Below are positions 53,644-61,684 of a DNA stretch of 64,000 bases, piece by piece. Origin of the DNA: Burkholderiales bacterium (GTDB lineage: Bacteria; Pseudomonadota; Gammaproteobacteria; Burkholderiales; Burkholderiaceae_E); contig JADCHE010000068.1 of the NCBI GenBank assembly GCA_020248665.1, positions 1-64,000 of the forward strand, written 5' to 3'. Positions within the stretch are counted from its first letter, which is position 1; the number at the start of each line of letters is the position of its first letter. Made by a program: the position numbers and the translations under genes. The notes beneath the pieces were generated by a model that was given only the letters and a program-made list of their open reading frames with translations, ran no database searches and had not been told where the DNA came from.

Positions 53644-53790
53644 CCGGCACCCGTGCGGCCGCCGGGGGCACGTTGGCAGCAGGGGCGGCGTTGACCCCGC
53701 GGCCGCCACCGGCGAGACTCCCGGTCGAACGGCCACGCCCGTCGTCCCTCGAGTGGGCGTCGACGGAGACCGCGACGCCGCACCTCCCCG

Positions 53791-54468
53791 ATGTCCCGCC
53801 TCGCCCTCACCCGCGACACCATCCTCGACGGCACGCTGCACGCGGCCGTCCGCGAGGTCCTCGGCCCCGACGTGGCGTTCATGTCGGACGACGAGCGACG
53901 CGCACAGATCGACGACATGCTCGCGCGCGCGCCCGAGCCGTCGCGGGTCTGGGTCTTCGCGTTCGGCTCGCTGATCTGGAACCCGGCGTTCCTGCACGCC
54001 GGCAGGCGCGTCGCGCGCGTGCACGGCTGGCACCGGCAGTTCTGCCTGTGGGTGAGGGCGGGTCGCGGCACGCCGGACAACCCCGGGCTGATGCTGTCGC
54101 TGGAGTCGGGCGGCAGCTGCACCGGTGTCGTCTACCGGCTCGCGCCCGGCACCGAGCGCACCGAGCTCGACGTGCTCTGGCGCCGCGAGATGTTCACGAT
54201 GTCGTACCGGCCGGTGTGGGTCGCGGCGCGTACGCCCGAGGGTGTCGTGCACGCGGTCGCGTTCGCCGCGAACCGCGCGCACGAGCGCTACGCGCCGCGC
54301 CTCGATGCGGACGCGATCGTCCACCACCTGGCCACCGGCGCAGGCCGGCTCGGCCGCTGCTGCGACTACCTCTTCGACACCGTCGCGCACTTGCGCGAAC
54401 TCGGCATCCGCGACGCGGCGCTCGAGGCCCTCGAGGCGCGCGTGCGCGCCCGCGCCCCCGCCGGATGA
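53791..54468 (+). CDS. ChaC-like gamma-glutamylcyclotransferase
   Basis: 225 residues. Cleaves glutathione (or other gamma-glutamyl peptides) to 5-oxoproline. Seen: VWVFAFGSLIWNPAF (glycine-rich substrate loop), GWHRQFCLWVRAGRGTPDNPGLMLSLE, CTGVVYRLAPG and LDVLWRREMFTMSYRPVW with the catalytic Glu in RREM, then VHAVAFAANRAHERYA and CDYLFDTVAHLRELGI. The N-terminus TRDTILDGTL is common in ChaC proteins. It stands alone with about 150 bases upstream. Confidence 0.9.
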   Translation: MSRLALTRDTILDGTLHAAVREVLGPDVAFMSDDERRAQIDDMLARAPEPSRVWVFAFGSLIWNPAFLHAGRRVARVHGWHRQFCLWVRAGRGTPDNPGLMLSLESGGSCTGVVYRLAPGTERTELDVLWRREMFTMSYRPVWVAARTPEGVVHAVAFAANRAHERYAPRLDADAIVHHLATGAGRLGRCCDYLFDTVAHLRELGIRDAALEALEARVRARAPAG

Positions 54469-54541
54469 CCCCGCGCGCCGCCCGGTGCCGGTGCGTCTCG
54501 GCCGAGCGCGATGCCCGCCCCCGACATGGCCGCGATGCAGA

Positions 54542-54688
54542 AGCTACCGGATCATCAACGCGCGGCAGGTGCTCAACGTGAAGGACATGTACGCGTCGAT
54601 CCTCGCCGCGGGCGTGCTCGGCGACCTGCTGGACGTCGGCGTCCTGGTGCTCGACGAGCGCATCATCCACTGGAGCGGCCGGGCGTGA
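54542..54688 (+). pseudogene. C-terminal remnant of an ABC permease (taurine/nitrate type)
   Basis: Frame YRIINARQVLNVKDMYASI, then LAAGVLGDLLDVGVLVLDER, ending IIHWSGRA and a stop at 54686-54688. It matches the tail of SsuC/TauC-like permeases (GLGYLIxxAxxxxxTDxxxAxILxIGLLGLLxD, W-G-). Only about 48 residues are left; upstream, the sequence shifts out of frame within about 25 bases. The stop overlaps the GTG of the next frame (GTGA), preserving the old operon join. Confidence 0.65.
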
Positions 54689-55131
54689 GCGCGGTGCCGC
54701 ATTCGGGCGCCACGCTGCCCGCGACCGAGCGCCCGCGGCTCACGATCCGCGGGCCGTGCAAGTCGTTCGGCGGCTCGCCGTTCCACCAGGACTTCGATCT
54801 CGACCTGCCGCGGCAGGCGGTGACCAGCCTCTTCGGGCCGAACGGCTGCGGCAGGTCGACGCTGATCGACCCGGTCGCGGGGCTGCTGCCGATCGATCGC
54901 GGCGAGGTGCGGTTCGACGGCAAGACGCTGCGCGCCGAGGTCGGGCGTCGGGTCGGGCTGCTCGACTCCGCGACGACGCTGTTCATCCGCGACCGGCTCC
55001 GGCCGGTGCTCGTCGAGAGCGGGACCGCGATGGTGCTGGTGCCGCGCGACCTGGAGGAGGCGGTCTGGCTCGCCGCGCACGCGCTGCGCGTGTTCCAGCG
55101 CGAGGTCCGCAAGGGGGAGGGCGCACCGTGA
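54685..55131 (+). pseudogene. Internally deleted ABC ATPase with mutated Walker A
   Basis: 148 residues from GTG 54685 in a family of about 260. Seen: FGGSPFHQDFDLDLPRQAV, then Walker A as GPNGCGRST, where Arg replaces the catalytic Lys, then TLIDPVAGLLPIDRGEVRFDG. The Q-loop, LSGGQ signature and most of Walker B are missing; it rejoins at TTLFIRDRLRPVLVESGTAM and LVPRDLEEAVWLAAHALRVF, the region around the H-loop of SsuB/TauB-like ATPases, with HD changed to RD. It cannot hydrolyse ATP normally. Start and stop overlaps with both neighbours are kept. Confidence 0.7.
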
Positions 55132-56312
55132 GCATCCACGACCGCGACATGCTCGGGGCGTTCGTCGCGCGCGCGCCGGTGGAGCGCGGGGGCGCCCCGG
55201 CAGGACCGCTCGCCGGAGTGCCCTTCGGGCTCAAGGACCTGTTCCACGTCGCCGGCGTACCGACCGCGTTCGGCCACCCGGCGTGGCTCGCGTCGCATCC
55301 GGTGCCCGACACCGACGCGACGGTGCTGGCGCGGCTGCTCGCCGCCGGCGCACGGCTCGTCGGCAAGACCCACTGCGACGAACTCTGCTACAGCCTGAAC
55401 GGGCAGAACACGCACTACGGCACGCCGGTCAACGTCGCCGCGCCCGGCCGCCTGCCCGGCGGCTCGTCGAGCGGCTCGGCCGCGGCGGTCGCGGGCGGCC
55501 TCGTGCCCTTCGCGATCGGCAGCGACACCGGCGGCTCGGTGCGGGTGCCCGCGTCGTACTGCGGCGTGTTCGGCATGCGCACGACGCACGGCGCGGTGCC
55601 GCTCGACGGCGCGGTGCCGTTCGCGCCGAGCTACGACACCGTCGGCTGGTTCGCGAAGGACGCGACGCTCTTCGAGCGCGTCGGGCGCGTGCTGCTCGCC
55701 GACGACGCGCCCGCCGCGGTGCCGCGCCGGCTCCTCGTCGCGACCGATGCGCTCGAGCGCGCGCTGCCGGCCACCCGCGACGCGCTGCAGCCGCTGCTGG
55801 CGCGCGTCGCCGACGCGATCGGCGGCGCGCTCGACGCGCGTGCCGTGGCCGAGGAGGGCCTGGAGGCGTGGATGCAGGACTTCCGCGTGATCCAGGGCAG
55901 CGAGATCTGGGCGACGCACCGCGACTGGCTCGCGTCGCTGAACCCCGAGTTCGGCGGCGGCATCCGCGAGCGCTTCCGCTGGGTCGCGACGCTGACGCCG
56001 GACGACGTGGCGCCCGCGATGCGGCGCCGGACCACGATCGCCGCGCGGCTGCATGCGCTGCTCGCCGACGACGCGGTGCTCGCGATCCCGACCACGCCCG
56101 GCATCGCGCCGCGCCTCGACACGCCGGTGCCGGAACTCGAGGCCTGGCGCAACCGCTGCCTCGGCCTGCTGTGCATCGCCGGCCACGCCGGGCTGCCGCA
56201 GGTGAGCCTGCCGGCCGGCACGGTGGACGGCTGCCCGACGGGGCTGTCGCTGGTCGCCGCGCCGGGCCGCGACACGATGCTGCTCGCGCTCGCCGGACGG
56301 CTCGCCGCCTGA
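55128..56312 (+). CDS. Amidase-signature family hydrolase
   Basis: 394 residues from GTG 55128, which overlaps the ATPase remnant's stop (GTGA). Seen: the catalytic triad Lys36 (GVPFGLKDLFH), Ser113 (GGSSSGSAAA) and Ser137 (GSDTGGSVRVPASYCG), with THCDELCYSLNGQNTHYGTP. It lacks a long C-terminal domain and is shorter than the typical 450-500. Similar to AtzF/biuret-type or general amidases. Intact, unlike the transporter genes upstream. Probably cytoplasmic; substrate unknown, possibly the former cargo of the lost ABC system. Confidence 0.88.
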   Translation: MSIHDRDMLGAFVARAPVERGGAPAGPLAGVPFGLKDLFHVAGVPTAFGHPAWLASHPVPDTDATVLARLLAAGARLVGKTHCDELCYSLNGQNTHYGTPVNVAAPGRLPGGSSSGSAAAVAGGLVPFAIGSDTGGSVRVPASYCGVFGMRTTHGAVPLDGAVPFAPSYDTVGWFAKDATLFERVGRVLLADDAPAAVPRRLLVATDALERALPATRDALQPLLARVADAIGGALDARAVAEEGLEAWMQDFRVIQGSEIWATHRDWLASLNPEFGGGIRERFRWVATLTPDDVAPAMRRRTTIAARLHALLADDAVLAIPTTPGIAPRLDTPVPELEAWRNRCLGLLCIAGHAGLPQVSLPAGTVDGCPTGLSLVAAPGRDTMLLALAGRLAA

Positions 56313-56369
56313 GCGGTGCGCGCGCGGCGGCGGGCTACCATCGAGCCTCCACGACCGAGGAGGCCTGCC

Positions 56370-57389
56370 GTGCACGCGCAGCCCGCAGCGATCTTCGACG
56401 CCGGCGCCGTGCTGCTGACGTCCGGCCACACCTGCCGCGGCGCGAGGCTCTCGTACCGCACCTGGGGCACGCTGTCGCCCGCGAAGGACAACGTGGTGCT
56501 GTACCCCACGTCGTTCTCGGCGCAGCACACCGACACCCAGTGGCTGATCGAGCCCGACGGCATCCTCGATCCCGGGCGCTGGTTCGTCGTGATCCCCGAC
56601 ATGATGGGCAACGGCCTGTCGACCTCGCCGTCGAACATGCCGCCGCCGTTCGACCGCGGCCGCTACCCGCACTGGTCGATCCTCGACAACGTCCGCGTGC
56701 AGCGCCGCATGCTGCGCGAGGTGTTCGGCGTCGAGCGGCTCGCGATGGTCTACGGCTGGTCGATGGGCGGCATGCAGGCGTACCAGTGGGCGTCGAGCTT
56801 CCCCGACGAGGTCGAGCGAGCCGCGATCGTCTGCGGCGCGGCCCGCTGCGCACCGCACAACCACGTGTTCCTGGAAGGCGTGAAGGCCACGCTGTGCGCG
56901 GACCCCGCATGGAACGGCATCGGGTTCGACGCGAAGCCCGAGCGCGGGCTGCGCGCGATGGGCCGGGTCTACGCCGGCTGGGCGATGTCGCAGGACTTCT
57001 ACCGCGACCGGCTGTGGACGCAGCTCGGCTTCTCGTCGCTCGAGGACTGGCTGGTGGGCGCCTGGGAAGGCAACTTCCTGCGACGCGACGCGCACGACCT
57101 GCTCGCGCACGTGCACACCTGGCAGCACTCGAGCATCGCCGACGATCCGGCGCACGGCGGCGACCTCGAGCGCGCGCTGCGCGCGATCACCGCCAAGGTG
57201 CTCCTGATGCCGTCACGCACCGACCTGTACTTCCGCTGGCAGGACAACGCCGCCGAGCTGCCCTTCATCGCCGACGGCCGGCTCGCGGTCATCGAGTCGG
57301 CGTGGGGGCACCGCGCGGGGAATCCGGTGCACCGGGGGGAGGACTGGGCGGTCGTGCGCGACGAGGTGCGGGCGCTGCTGGCGCGCTGA
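56370..57389 (+). CDS. MetX-like alpha/beta-fold hydrolase (homoserine O-acetyltransferase family)
   Basis: 339 residues from GTG 56370. A strong Shine-Dalgarno GAGGAGG (56357-56363) fixes this start. Seen: LSYRTWGTLSPAKDNVVLYP, RWFVVIPDMMGNGLSTSPSN, MVYGWSMGGMQAYQWASSFP (nucleophile Ser), AAIVCGAARCAPHNHVFLEG and ESAWGHRAGNP with the catalytic His. The Asn-Gly-Leu-Ser and GWSMGG motifs match the MetX superfamily, but the exact MetX GPSMGG motif and its N-terminal features are missing, so true acetyltransferase activity is unlikely. A partner of the amidase in an operon is likely. Confidence 0.85.
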   Translation: MHAQPAAIFDAGAVLLTSGHTCRGARLSYRTWGTLSPAKDNVVLYPTSFSAQHTDTQWLIEPDGILDPGRWFVVIPDMMGNGLSTSPSNMPPPFDRGRYPHWSILDNVRVQRRMLREVFGVERLAMVYGWSMGGMQAYQWASSFPDEVERAAIVCGAARCAPHNHVFLEGVKATLCADPAWNGIGFDAKPERGLRAMGRVYAGWAMSQDFYRDRLWTQLGFSSLEDWLVGAWEGNFLRRDAHDLLAHVHTWQHSSIADDPAHGGDLERALRAITAKVLLMPSRTDLYFRWQDNAAELPFIADGRLAVIESAWGHRAGNPVHRGEDWAVVRDEVRALLAR

Positions 57390-57399
57390 GCAGCGCGGG

Positions 57400-58500
57400 T
57401 CAGAACGTGCGGCGCAAGCCGGCCTGCGCGATCCGTGCATCGAGCGGCGCCAGCCCCGGGCTGCCGGAGCCTCCGATCCGCATGCCCAGCGTCGCGGCAC
57501 CGAACGCGGACAGCCGCGTGTCCGAGCTGCGCGACGCGGCCGGCTGCGCGAGGAAGCCTGGCGGGAACGGCTCGCCGAGCACCGGGTCGTAGACCGGGTC
57601 GTAGTAGAAGCGCGCGGCGCTCTGGGTGTGGAACCGCGCGAGCGGCGCGATCGACCAGCCGCCCGGCAGCGGGCGCACCCACTCGAACGACGCGGTGTGG
57701 GCGCGCACGCCCCAGTCGTCGCGGTAGCGCCGGTACGACGTGCGTAACGTCGAGCCGTCGAGCGTGCCACCGTCGACGTGGTGGTTCCAGCGCAGCTGGA
57801 CGAAGCCCTGCGTCCGGCTGTCGGGTCGCCGGTCGAGCGCCTTGTAGGGGTCCGACAGGTCGCCGGTGTGCCGGGCCGCGCCGAGCGCGACCTGCACGAT
57901 GTCGACCGGCGACGCGACGCGCGTGACCGAGGCGAGCACGTCGGCGAAGCGCCGGGTGCCCGCGCCCGCACGGCCCGCGACCGGCTCGAGCCGGTCGTTC
58001 GCGAAGCCGGTCGACAGCGACCAGGTCGTGTTCGCCGCCTCGTCGTCGACGGCGGCCTCGAACGACAGCGCGCGCGACCGGTCGTCGCGCTCGTCCGAGT
58101 GCAAGGCGCCCACCGTCCAGCGCGAGCGGGCCGCGTGGCGCGTCAGGCGCCAGTCGCCGGCGGTGCGCCGATCGGAGATGCGCGACGCGCTGCTGATCGC
58201 GGCGTGCCAGGCCGGCGACGCACCGGACACCGCATCGACCCCCAGCGATCCCGCGGCGGACCAGTCGCCGCCCAGGGGCGTGACGAACCATGCCGACGGC
58301 GAGTCCACGCGGATGCGATCCAGTCCGGGCTGCGCATCGCGGTAGTGCAGCCACCGGAAGCCGACCTGCCGCTCGGGCAGCGTGTCCGCGAGTGCGGTCG
58401 GGGCCACGCCGGGCAGCGCGAGTGCGGCGCCGAGCAGCATCGGCCGCACGGCCCGGGCGGCGGGCGGCGGCGCGTTTCCGGCGGCCGGCGTCAGCGGCAT
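57400..58500 (-). CDS. DUF3570 protein, probable outer-membrane beta-barrel
   Basis: 366 residues. A signal peptide (PMLLGAALALPGVAPTALA, cleavage near residue 38) precedes a chain with many amphipathic strands: ERQVGFRWLHYRDAQPGLDR, DVVSGASPAW-type, LSTGFANDRLEPVAG, TQGFVQLRWNHHVDGGTLDG and TAFGAATLGMRIG, ending in an aromatic residue (RRTF), as expected of a barrel. The family always sits next to DUF4266 and often a TlpA-like protein. Function unknown. The start overlaps the DUF4266 gene by ten bases. Confidence 0.85.
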   Translation of the reverse strand: MPLTPAAGNAPPPAARAVRPMLLGAALALPGVAPTALADTLPERQVGFRWLHYRDAQPGLDRIRVDSPSAWFVTPLGGDWSAAGSLGVDAVSGASPAWHAAISSASRISDRRTAGDWRLTRHAARSRWTVGALHSDERDDRSRALSFEAAVDDEAANTTWSLSTGFANDRLEPVAGRAGAGTRRFADVLASVTRVASPVDIVQVALGAARHTGDLSDPYKALDRRPDSRTQGFVQLRWNHHVDGGTLDGSTLRTSYRRYRDDWGVRAHTASFEWVRPLPGGWSIAPLARFHTQSAARFYYDPVYDPVLGEPFPPGFLAQPAASRSSDTRLSAFGAATLGMRIGGSGSPGLAPLDARIAQAGLRRTF

Positions 58501-58718
58501 CCGCAGCCGCCGGCTCCGGCCCGGTCGCCGCCCGCAGCGGCCTCGCGGTTCGCGTAGACATGGCGCTCCAGGCCGCCGTCGGTCGCCGAGCCGCCGATCC
58601 GCATCTCCGTCAGGGCCAGCGCCCGCTTCTCCCACGGCTGCACCGGGCGTGCGCCGCTGCAGCCGGCGAGCGCGCCCGCGAGCGGCAGCGCCGCCGCGCG
58701 GAACGCGGCCGTCCTCAT
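58491..58718 (-). CDS. DUF4266 small lipoprotein with GCGC tail
   Basis: 75 residues. Lipoprotein signal with LAGALAGC (Cys20), then PVQPWEKRALALTEMRIGG, LERHVYANREAAAGGDR and a C-terminal GAGGCGCR. The VQPWE-x-L and HVY-x-REAA-x-GG motifs plus the Cys-rich end are the DUF4266 hallmark. It is coupled on both sides: ATGA with the TlpA-like gene and a ten-base overlap with DUF3570. Inference: the terminal Cys pair may bind a metal or take part in thiol exchange with the TlpA-like neighbour. Confidence 0.85.
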   Translation of the reverse strand: MRTAAFRAAALPLAGALAGCSGARPVQPWEKRALALTEMRIGGSATDGGLERHVYANREAAAGGDRAGAGGCGCR

Positions 58719-59386
58719 CGCGGCGAGCCGCCGCCGGCCGGCGGCGCGGCACCGCTCGCATCCGCCGCCGGGAAGGCGAGGGCGGCCTCGATCAGCGCCT
58801 CGAGCACGGCACGGTCGGCGTCGCGGAAGCCTTCGTGCGCGTACAGCACGCGACCGTCGCGCCCGATCAGCACCGAGGTCGGCATCGCCTTCGTCCCGTA
58901 CAGCTTCGCCACGCGCGCCTCGGGGTCGAGCGCGATCGTGAACCCCACCGGCGTCGACGCGAGGAAGCGGACCCGCTCGGCCTCGCGCGTGTCGACGTTC
59001 ACGCCGACGACCTCGAGCCCCGTGCTCGCGTGGCGGCGGTGCATCGCGTCCATCCACGGCAGCGAGCGCCGGCACGGCGCGCACCACGACGCCCAGACGT
59101 CGAGGTACACGACCCGGCCGCGCAGCGCGTCGAGGTCGACACGTCCGCCGTCGCGCGTCGGCAGCTCGAAGCGCGGCGCGATCGCGCCGGGCATCGCCCC
59201 CTGCGCCTGCACGGACGCGAGGGACATCGACAGCCCGACCGCGACGGTGCCGTTGACGACCGCACCGAGCCACGCCGCGATGTCCGCGACGTCGCGCGCG
59301 TCGACGTGGGCCGAGAGGAAGCCCATGCCGCCGCGGTTTCGCTCGATCGCGAGGAGCGCGGGCAGGAGGCGGGCGGGCGGGGCCAT
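58715..59386 (-). CDS. TlpA-like thiol-disulfide protein, with an N-terminal cytochrome-c-like segment
   Basis: 223 residues from ATG 59386. The C-terminal part (about 68-215) is a TlpA-type thioredoxin: APRFELPTRDGGRVDLDALRG, YLDVWASWCAPCRRSLPWMD with Cys102 and Cys105, VVGVNVDTREAERV, and TKAMPTSVLIGRDGRVLYAHEG with cis-Pro. The first about 42 residues (ERNRGGMGFLSAHVDARDVA, DIAAWL) look like the end of a c-type cytochrome with its Met ligand. A weakly hydrophobic GTVAVGLSMSLASVQAQG then follows. An alternative start at ATG 59227 would leave no signal. The first gene of the TlpA-DUF4266-DUF3570 module. Confidence 0.8.
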   Translation of the reverse strand: MAPPARLLPALLAIERNRGGMGFLSAHVDARDVADIAAWLGAVVNGTVAVGLSMSLASVQAQGAMPGAIAPRFELPTRDGGRVDLDALRGRVVYLDVWASWCAPCRRSLPWMDAMHRRHASTGLEVVGVNVDTREAERVRFLASTPVGFTIALDPEARVAKLYGTKAMPTSVLIGRDGRVLYAHEGFRDADRAVLEALIEAALAFPAADASGAAPPAGGGSPR

Positions 59387-59539
59387 GCCGGACGTTCGAG
59401 GACGAAGTCGCCGACGCTACGGTCCCCGCATGTCAGGTCGATGACCGTCCGGATCCGCAGGCCGTCGCCGAGCGGGCGTGGAGCGCCCCGGACATCCGAC
59501 CCGCGAGCCGCACCGCGCGGGGCGGCCCGCGCCGCGCGG

Positions 59540-60514
59540 TCACTGCGAGGCGAGCCCGAACGCCGCGATCAGCTTCGCCCACTCGGCCTGCTCGGCCAGG
59601 ATCGTGGCCCGCAACTGCGCCGGCGTCGACGGCTCGACGAACACCGCGCGCCGCTCGAGGTCGGCCCGCAGCGCCGGGTCGCGAAGCGCGGCCTCGAGCG
59701 CCGCGGCGAGCTTCGCCACCACTTCGGGCGGGGTGCGCGCCGGCGCGAACAGCGCCTGCCAGGTGGGCACGTCGACCTGCGGGTAGCCCGCCTCGGCGAT
59801 CGTCGGCACCTCGGGCATCAGCGGGCTGCGCTGCGGCAGCAGCGTCGCGAGCACCCGCAGGCGGCCGTCCTTCGCCTGCGTCTGCGCGAGCGAGACCGGG
59901 CCGACGTTGAGCTGCACGCGTCCCGCGACCAGGTCGGGCATCGCCTGCGCGCCGCCCTTGTACGGCACGCGCGTCATCTCGACGCCCGCGGCGCGCATGA
60001 ACTGCGCCGCGCCCATCAGCTCGCTGTTCGTGCTGCTCGCGAAGGCGAGCCTGCCGGGGTTCGCCTTCGCCCAGGCGGCGAGTTCGCGCATCGAACTCGC
60101 CGGCACGTCGGGGTGCACCATCACGCAGAAGGCGACGCGACCGATGCGGCCGACCGGCGCGAGCTCGCCGAGCCAGTCGAACGACGGCGGGCTCGACATC
60201 AGCGGCGTGGCGATCATCGAGCCGACCGCGTAGAGCAGCGTGTGCCCGTCGGCCGGCGCCGCCGCGACCGCGCGCGCCGCGATCAGGCCGTCCGCGCCCG
60301 GCCGGTTCTCGACGAGCACCGGCTGGCCGAGCGACGCCGACATCGCCTGCGCGGTCGCGCGGGCGAGGATGTCGCTCGGGCCGCCCGGCGGCAGCGGCAC
60401 GACCATCCTGAGCGGCTTCGACGGGAACGTGTCCTGGGCCCCGGCGCCGGGCGCGGCGCCGGCCAGCAGGCCGAGGGCCACGAGCACGGCGGACAGCATC
60501 GATCTCGGTGACAT
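59540..60514 (-). CDS. Bug-family (TctC-like) periplasmic solute-binding protein
   Basis: 324 residues. Signal peptide (MLSAVLVALGLLAGAAP, cleavage at GAGAQ). Seen: FPSKPLRMVVPLPPGGPSDI, LGQPVLVENRPGADGLIAA, LLYAVGSMIATPLM, ASSTNSELMGAAQFMRAAGV, VPYKGGAQAMPDLVAGRVQ and TIAEAGYPQVDVPTWQALFAPA. These are typical of the tripartite tricarboxylate receptor family, greatly expanded in Bordetella and Burkholderiales. It binds a carboxylic acid. The membrane partners TctA/TctB are absent here. It is divergent from a LysR gene with a shared palindrome. Confidence 0.93.
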   Translation of the reverse strand: MSPRSMLSAVLVALGLLAGAAPGAGAQDTFPSKPLRMVVPLPPGGPSDILARATAQAMSASLGQPVLVENRPGADGLIAARAVAAAPADGHTLLYAVGSMIATPLMSSPPSFDWLGELAPVGRIGRVAFCVMVHPDVPASSMRELAAWAKANPGRLAFASSTNSELMGAAQFMRAAGVEMTRVPYKGGAQAMPDLVAGRVQLNVGPVSLAQTQAKDGRLRVLATLLPQRSPLMPEVPTIAEAGYPQVDVPTWQALFAPARTPPEVVAKLAAALEAALRDPALRADLERRAVFVEPSTPAQLRATILAEQAEWAKLIAAFGLASQ

Positions 60515-60600
60515 CGCGGGCGTGCCTTCGCATCGGGTGGAGACGCGCCCACTCTAGGGCGCGCGCGCTCGCCCGGAAACGGCGCGCGCGGCACAATCGC

Positions 60601-60619
60601 CTTGAACCCCCGGTTCAAG
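60601..60619. promoter_or_regulatory. Perfect palindrome in front of the LysR gene (candidate LysR operator)
   Basis: CTTGAAC-CCCCG-GTTCAAG at 60601-60619 has 7-bp perfect inverted arms. It contains a T-N11-A core as expected for LysR-type boxes and lies 20 bases upstream of the LysR ATG (60640), between it and the divergent TctC gene (start 60514). Inference: binding site for autoregulation and control of the TctC gene. Confidence 0.6.
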
Positions 60620-60639
60620 CCATCTCCCGTCGAGACACG

Positions 60640-61665
60640 ATGGACAAGCTGCGCGCGCTCCAGTACTTCGTCGCCGCGGCCGACGGCGGCAGCCTGTCGG
60701 GCGCCGCGCGCGCGTTCGACGTCAGCGTGCCGGCGGTCGCCAAGCTCGTCGGCGCGCTCGAGCGCGAGCTCGGCGTCGCGCTGTTCGACCGCACGACCCA
60801 CGGCCTCACGCTGACCGCGCGCGGGCAGACCTACCTCGAGTCGTGCCGGCCGCTGCTCGAGCGGCTCGTCGAGGTCGACCGCGCGGTCGCCGAGGACGGC
60901 GACCGGCCGAGCGGCACGCTGGTCGTCGGTGCGCCGCCGCTGCTCGCGCGGACGGTGCTGGTGCCGGCGCTGACCGAGTTCCACGAGCGCTACCCCGAGC
61001 TGCGGATCGAGCTGCGCCCGTCGGACCGGCTCAACGTCGGGCCGGCCGAGGCGCAGGGCCACGACGCGATCGTCGCGCTCGGCTGGCCCGGCGACGTCGA
61101 CCTGGTGCGGCGGCCGCTCGCGCGGAGCCGGCTGCTGGTGTGCGCGACGCCCGACTACTGGCGTCGCCACGGCGTGCCGACGCGCCCGGTCGAGATGGGC
61201 GCGCACCGCTGCCTGCTGGTGCGAGCGAGCGAGGGCACGCTGCTCGACCTGTGGCGCTACCGGCGCGGCGAGGAGGTCGAGGAGGTCGCGCTGCGCGGCC
61301 GCTTCGTCAGCGAAAGCCGTGACCTGGTGCTCGCCGGCGTGCTGCAGGGGCAGGGCGTCGGCCGCTTCGCCGACCTGTCGATCTGGCCGCACCTGGAGGA
61401 CGGCTCGCTGCAGCCGGTGCTGCTCGACTGGGAGCCGACCGACGCGCCGCCGTTCAGCGTGCTGTACCGGCGCGAGGCGCGCATCGCGCCGCGCGTCGAT
61501 GCGTTCGTCGGCTTCCTGGTCGAGCTGTTCGCGCGGATCGAGGCCGCATGCATCTCGCGCTTCGGCGCACGACCCGCGACGCAGCGGCCCGACTGGTACG
61601 CGCAGCGCGGCGGGAAGGCGTCGGCGGCGATGGGGCGCGGGCCGGGTTCAGCGGCGGGGCGCTGA
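60640..61665 (+). CDS. LysR-family transcriptional regulator
   Basis: 341 residues. N-terminal winged helix: LRALQYFVAAADGGSLSGAA, DVSVPAVAKLVGALERELGV, ALFDRTTHGLTLTARGQ. The effector domain (about 90-300) has LVVGAPPLLARTVLVPAL, LARSRLLVCATPDYWRRHGV, FVSESRDLVLAGVLQGQGVG and FSVLYRREARIAPRVDAFVGF. The C-terminus is extended by about 40 residues (RFGARPATQRPDWYAQRGG). It is divergent from the TctC-like gene, probably its target, with a perfect palindrome between them. It may also respond to the hydroxyacid handled by the next gene. Confidence 0.93.
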   Translation: MDKLRALQYFVAAADGGSLSGAARAFDVSVPAVAKLVGALERELGVALFDRTTHGLTLTARGQTYLESCRPLLERLVEVDRAVAEDGDRPSGTLVVGAPPLLARTVLVPALTEFHERYPELRIELRPSDRLNVGPAEAQGHDAIVALGWPGDVDLVRRPLARSRLLVCATPDYWRRHGVPTRPVEMGAHRCLLVRASEGTLLDLWRYRRGEEVEEVALRGRFVSESRDLVLAGVLQGQGVGRFADLSIWPHLEDGSLQPVLLDWEPTDAPPFSVLYRREARIAPRVDAFVGFLVELFARIEAACISRFGARPATQRPDWYAQRGGKASAAMGRGPGSAAGR

Positions 61666-61684
61666 GCCCTCGCCCCGCGCCCCC

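Noticed and set aside
56370-57389. Calling the MetX-like gene a true homoserine O-acetyltransferase
   Set aside because: Fold and nucleophile fit, but the MetX-specific motif around the nucleophile and other methionine-pathway features are missing, and the gene is coupled to an amidase rather than to metW or other met genes.
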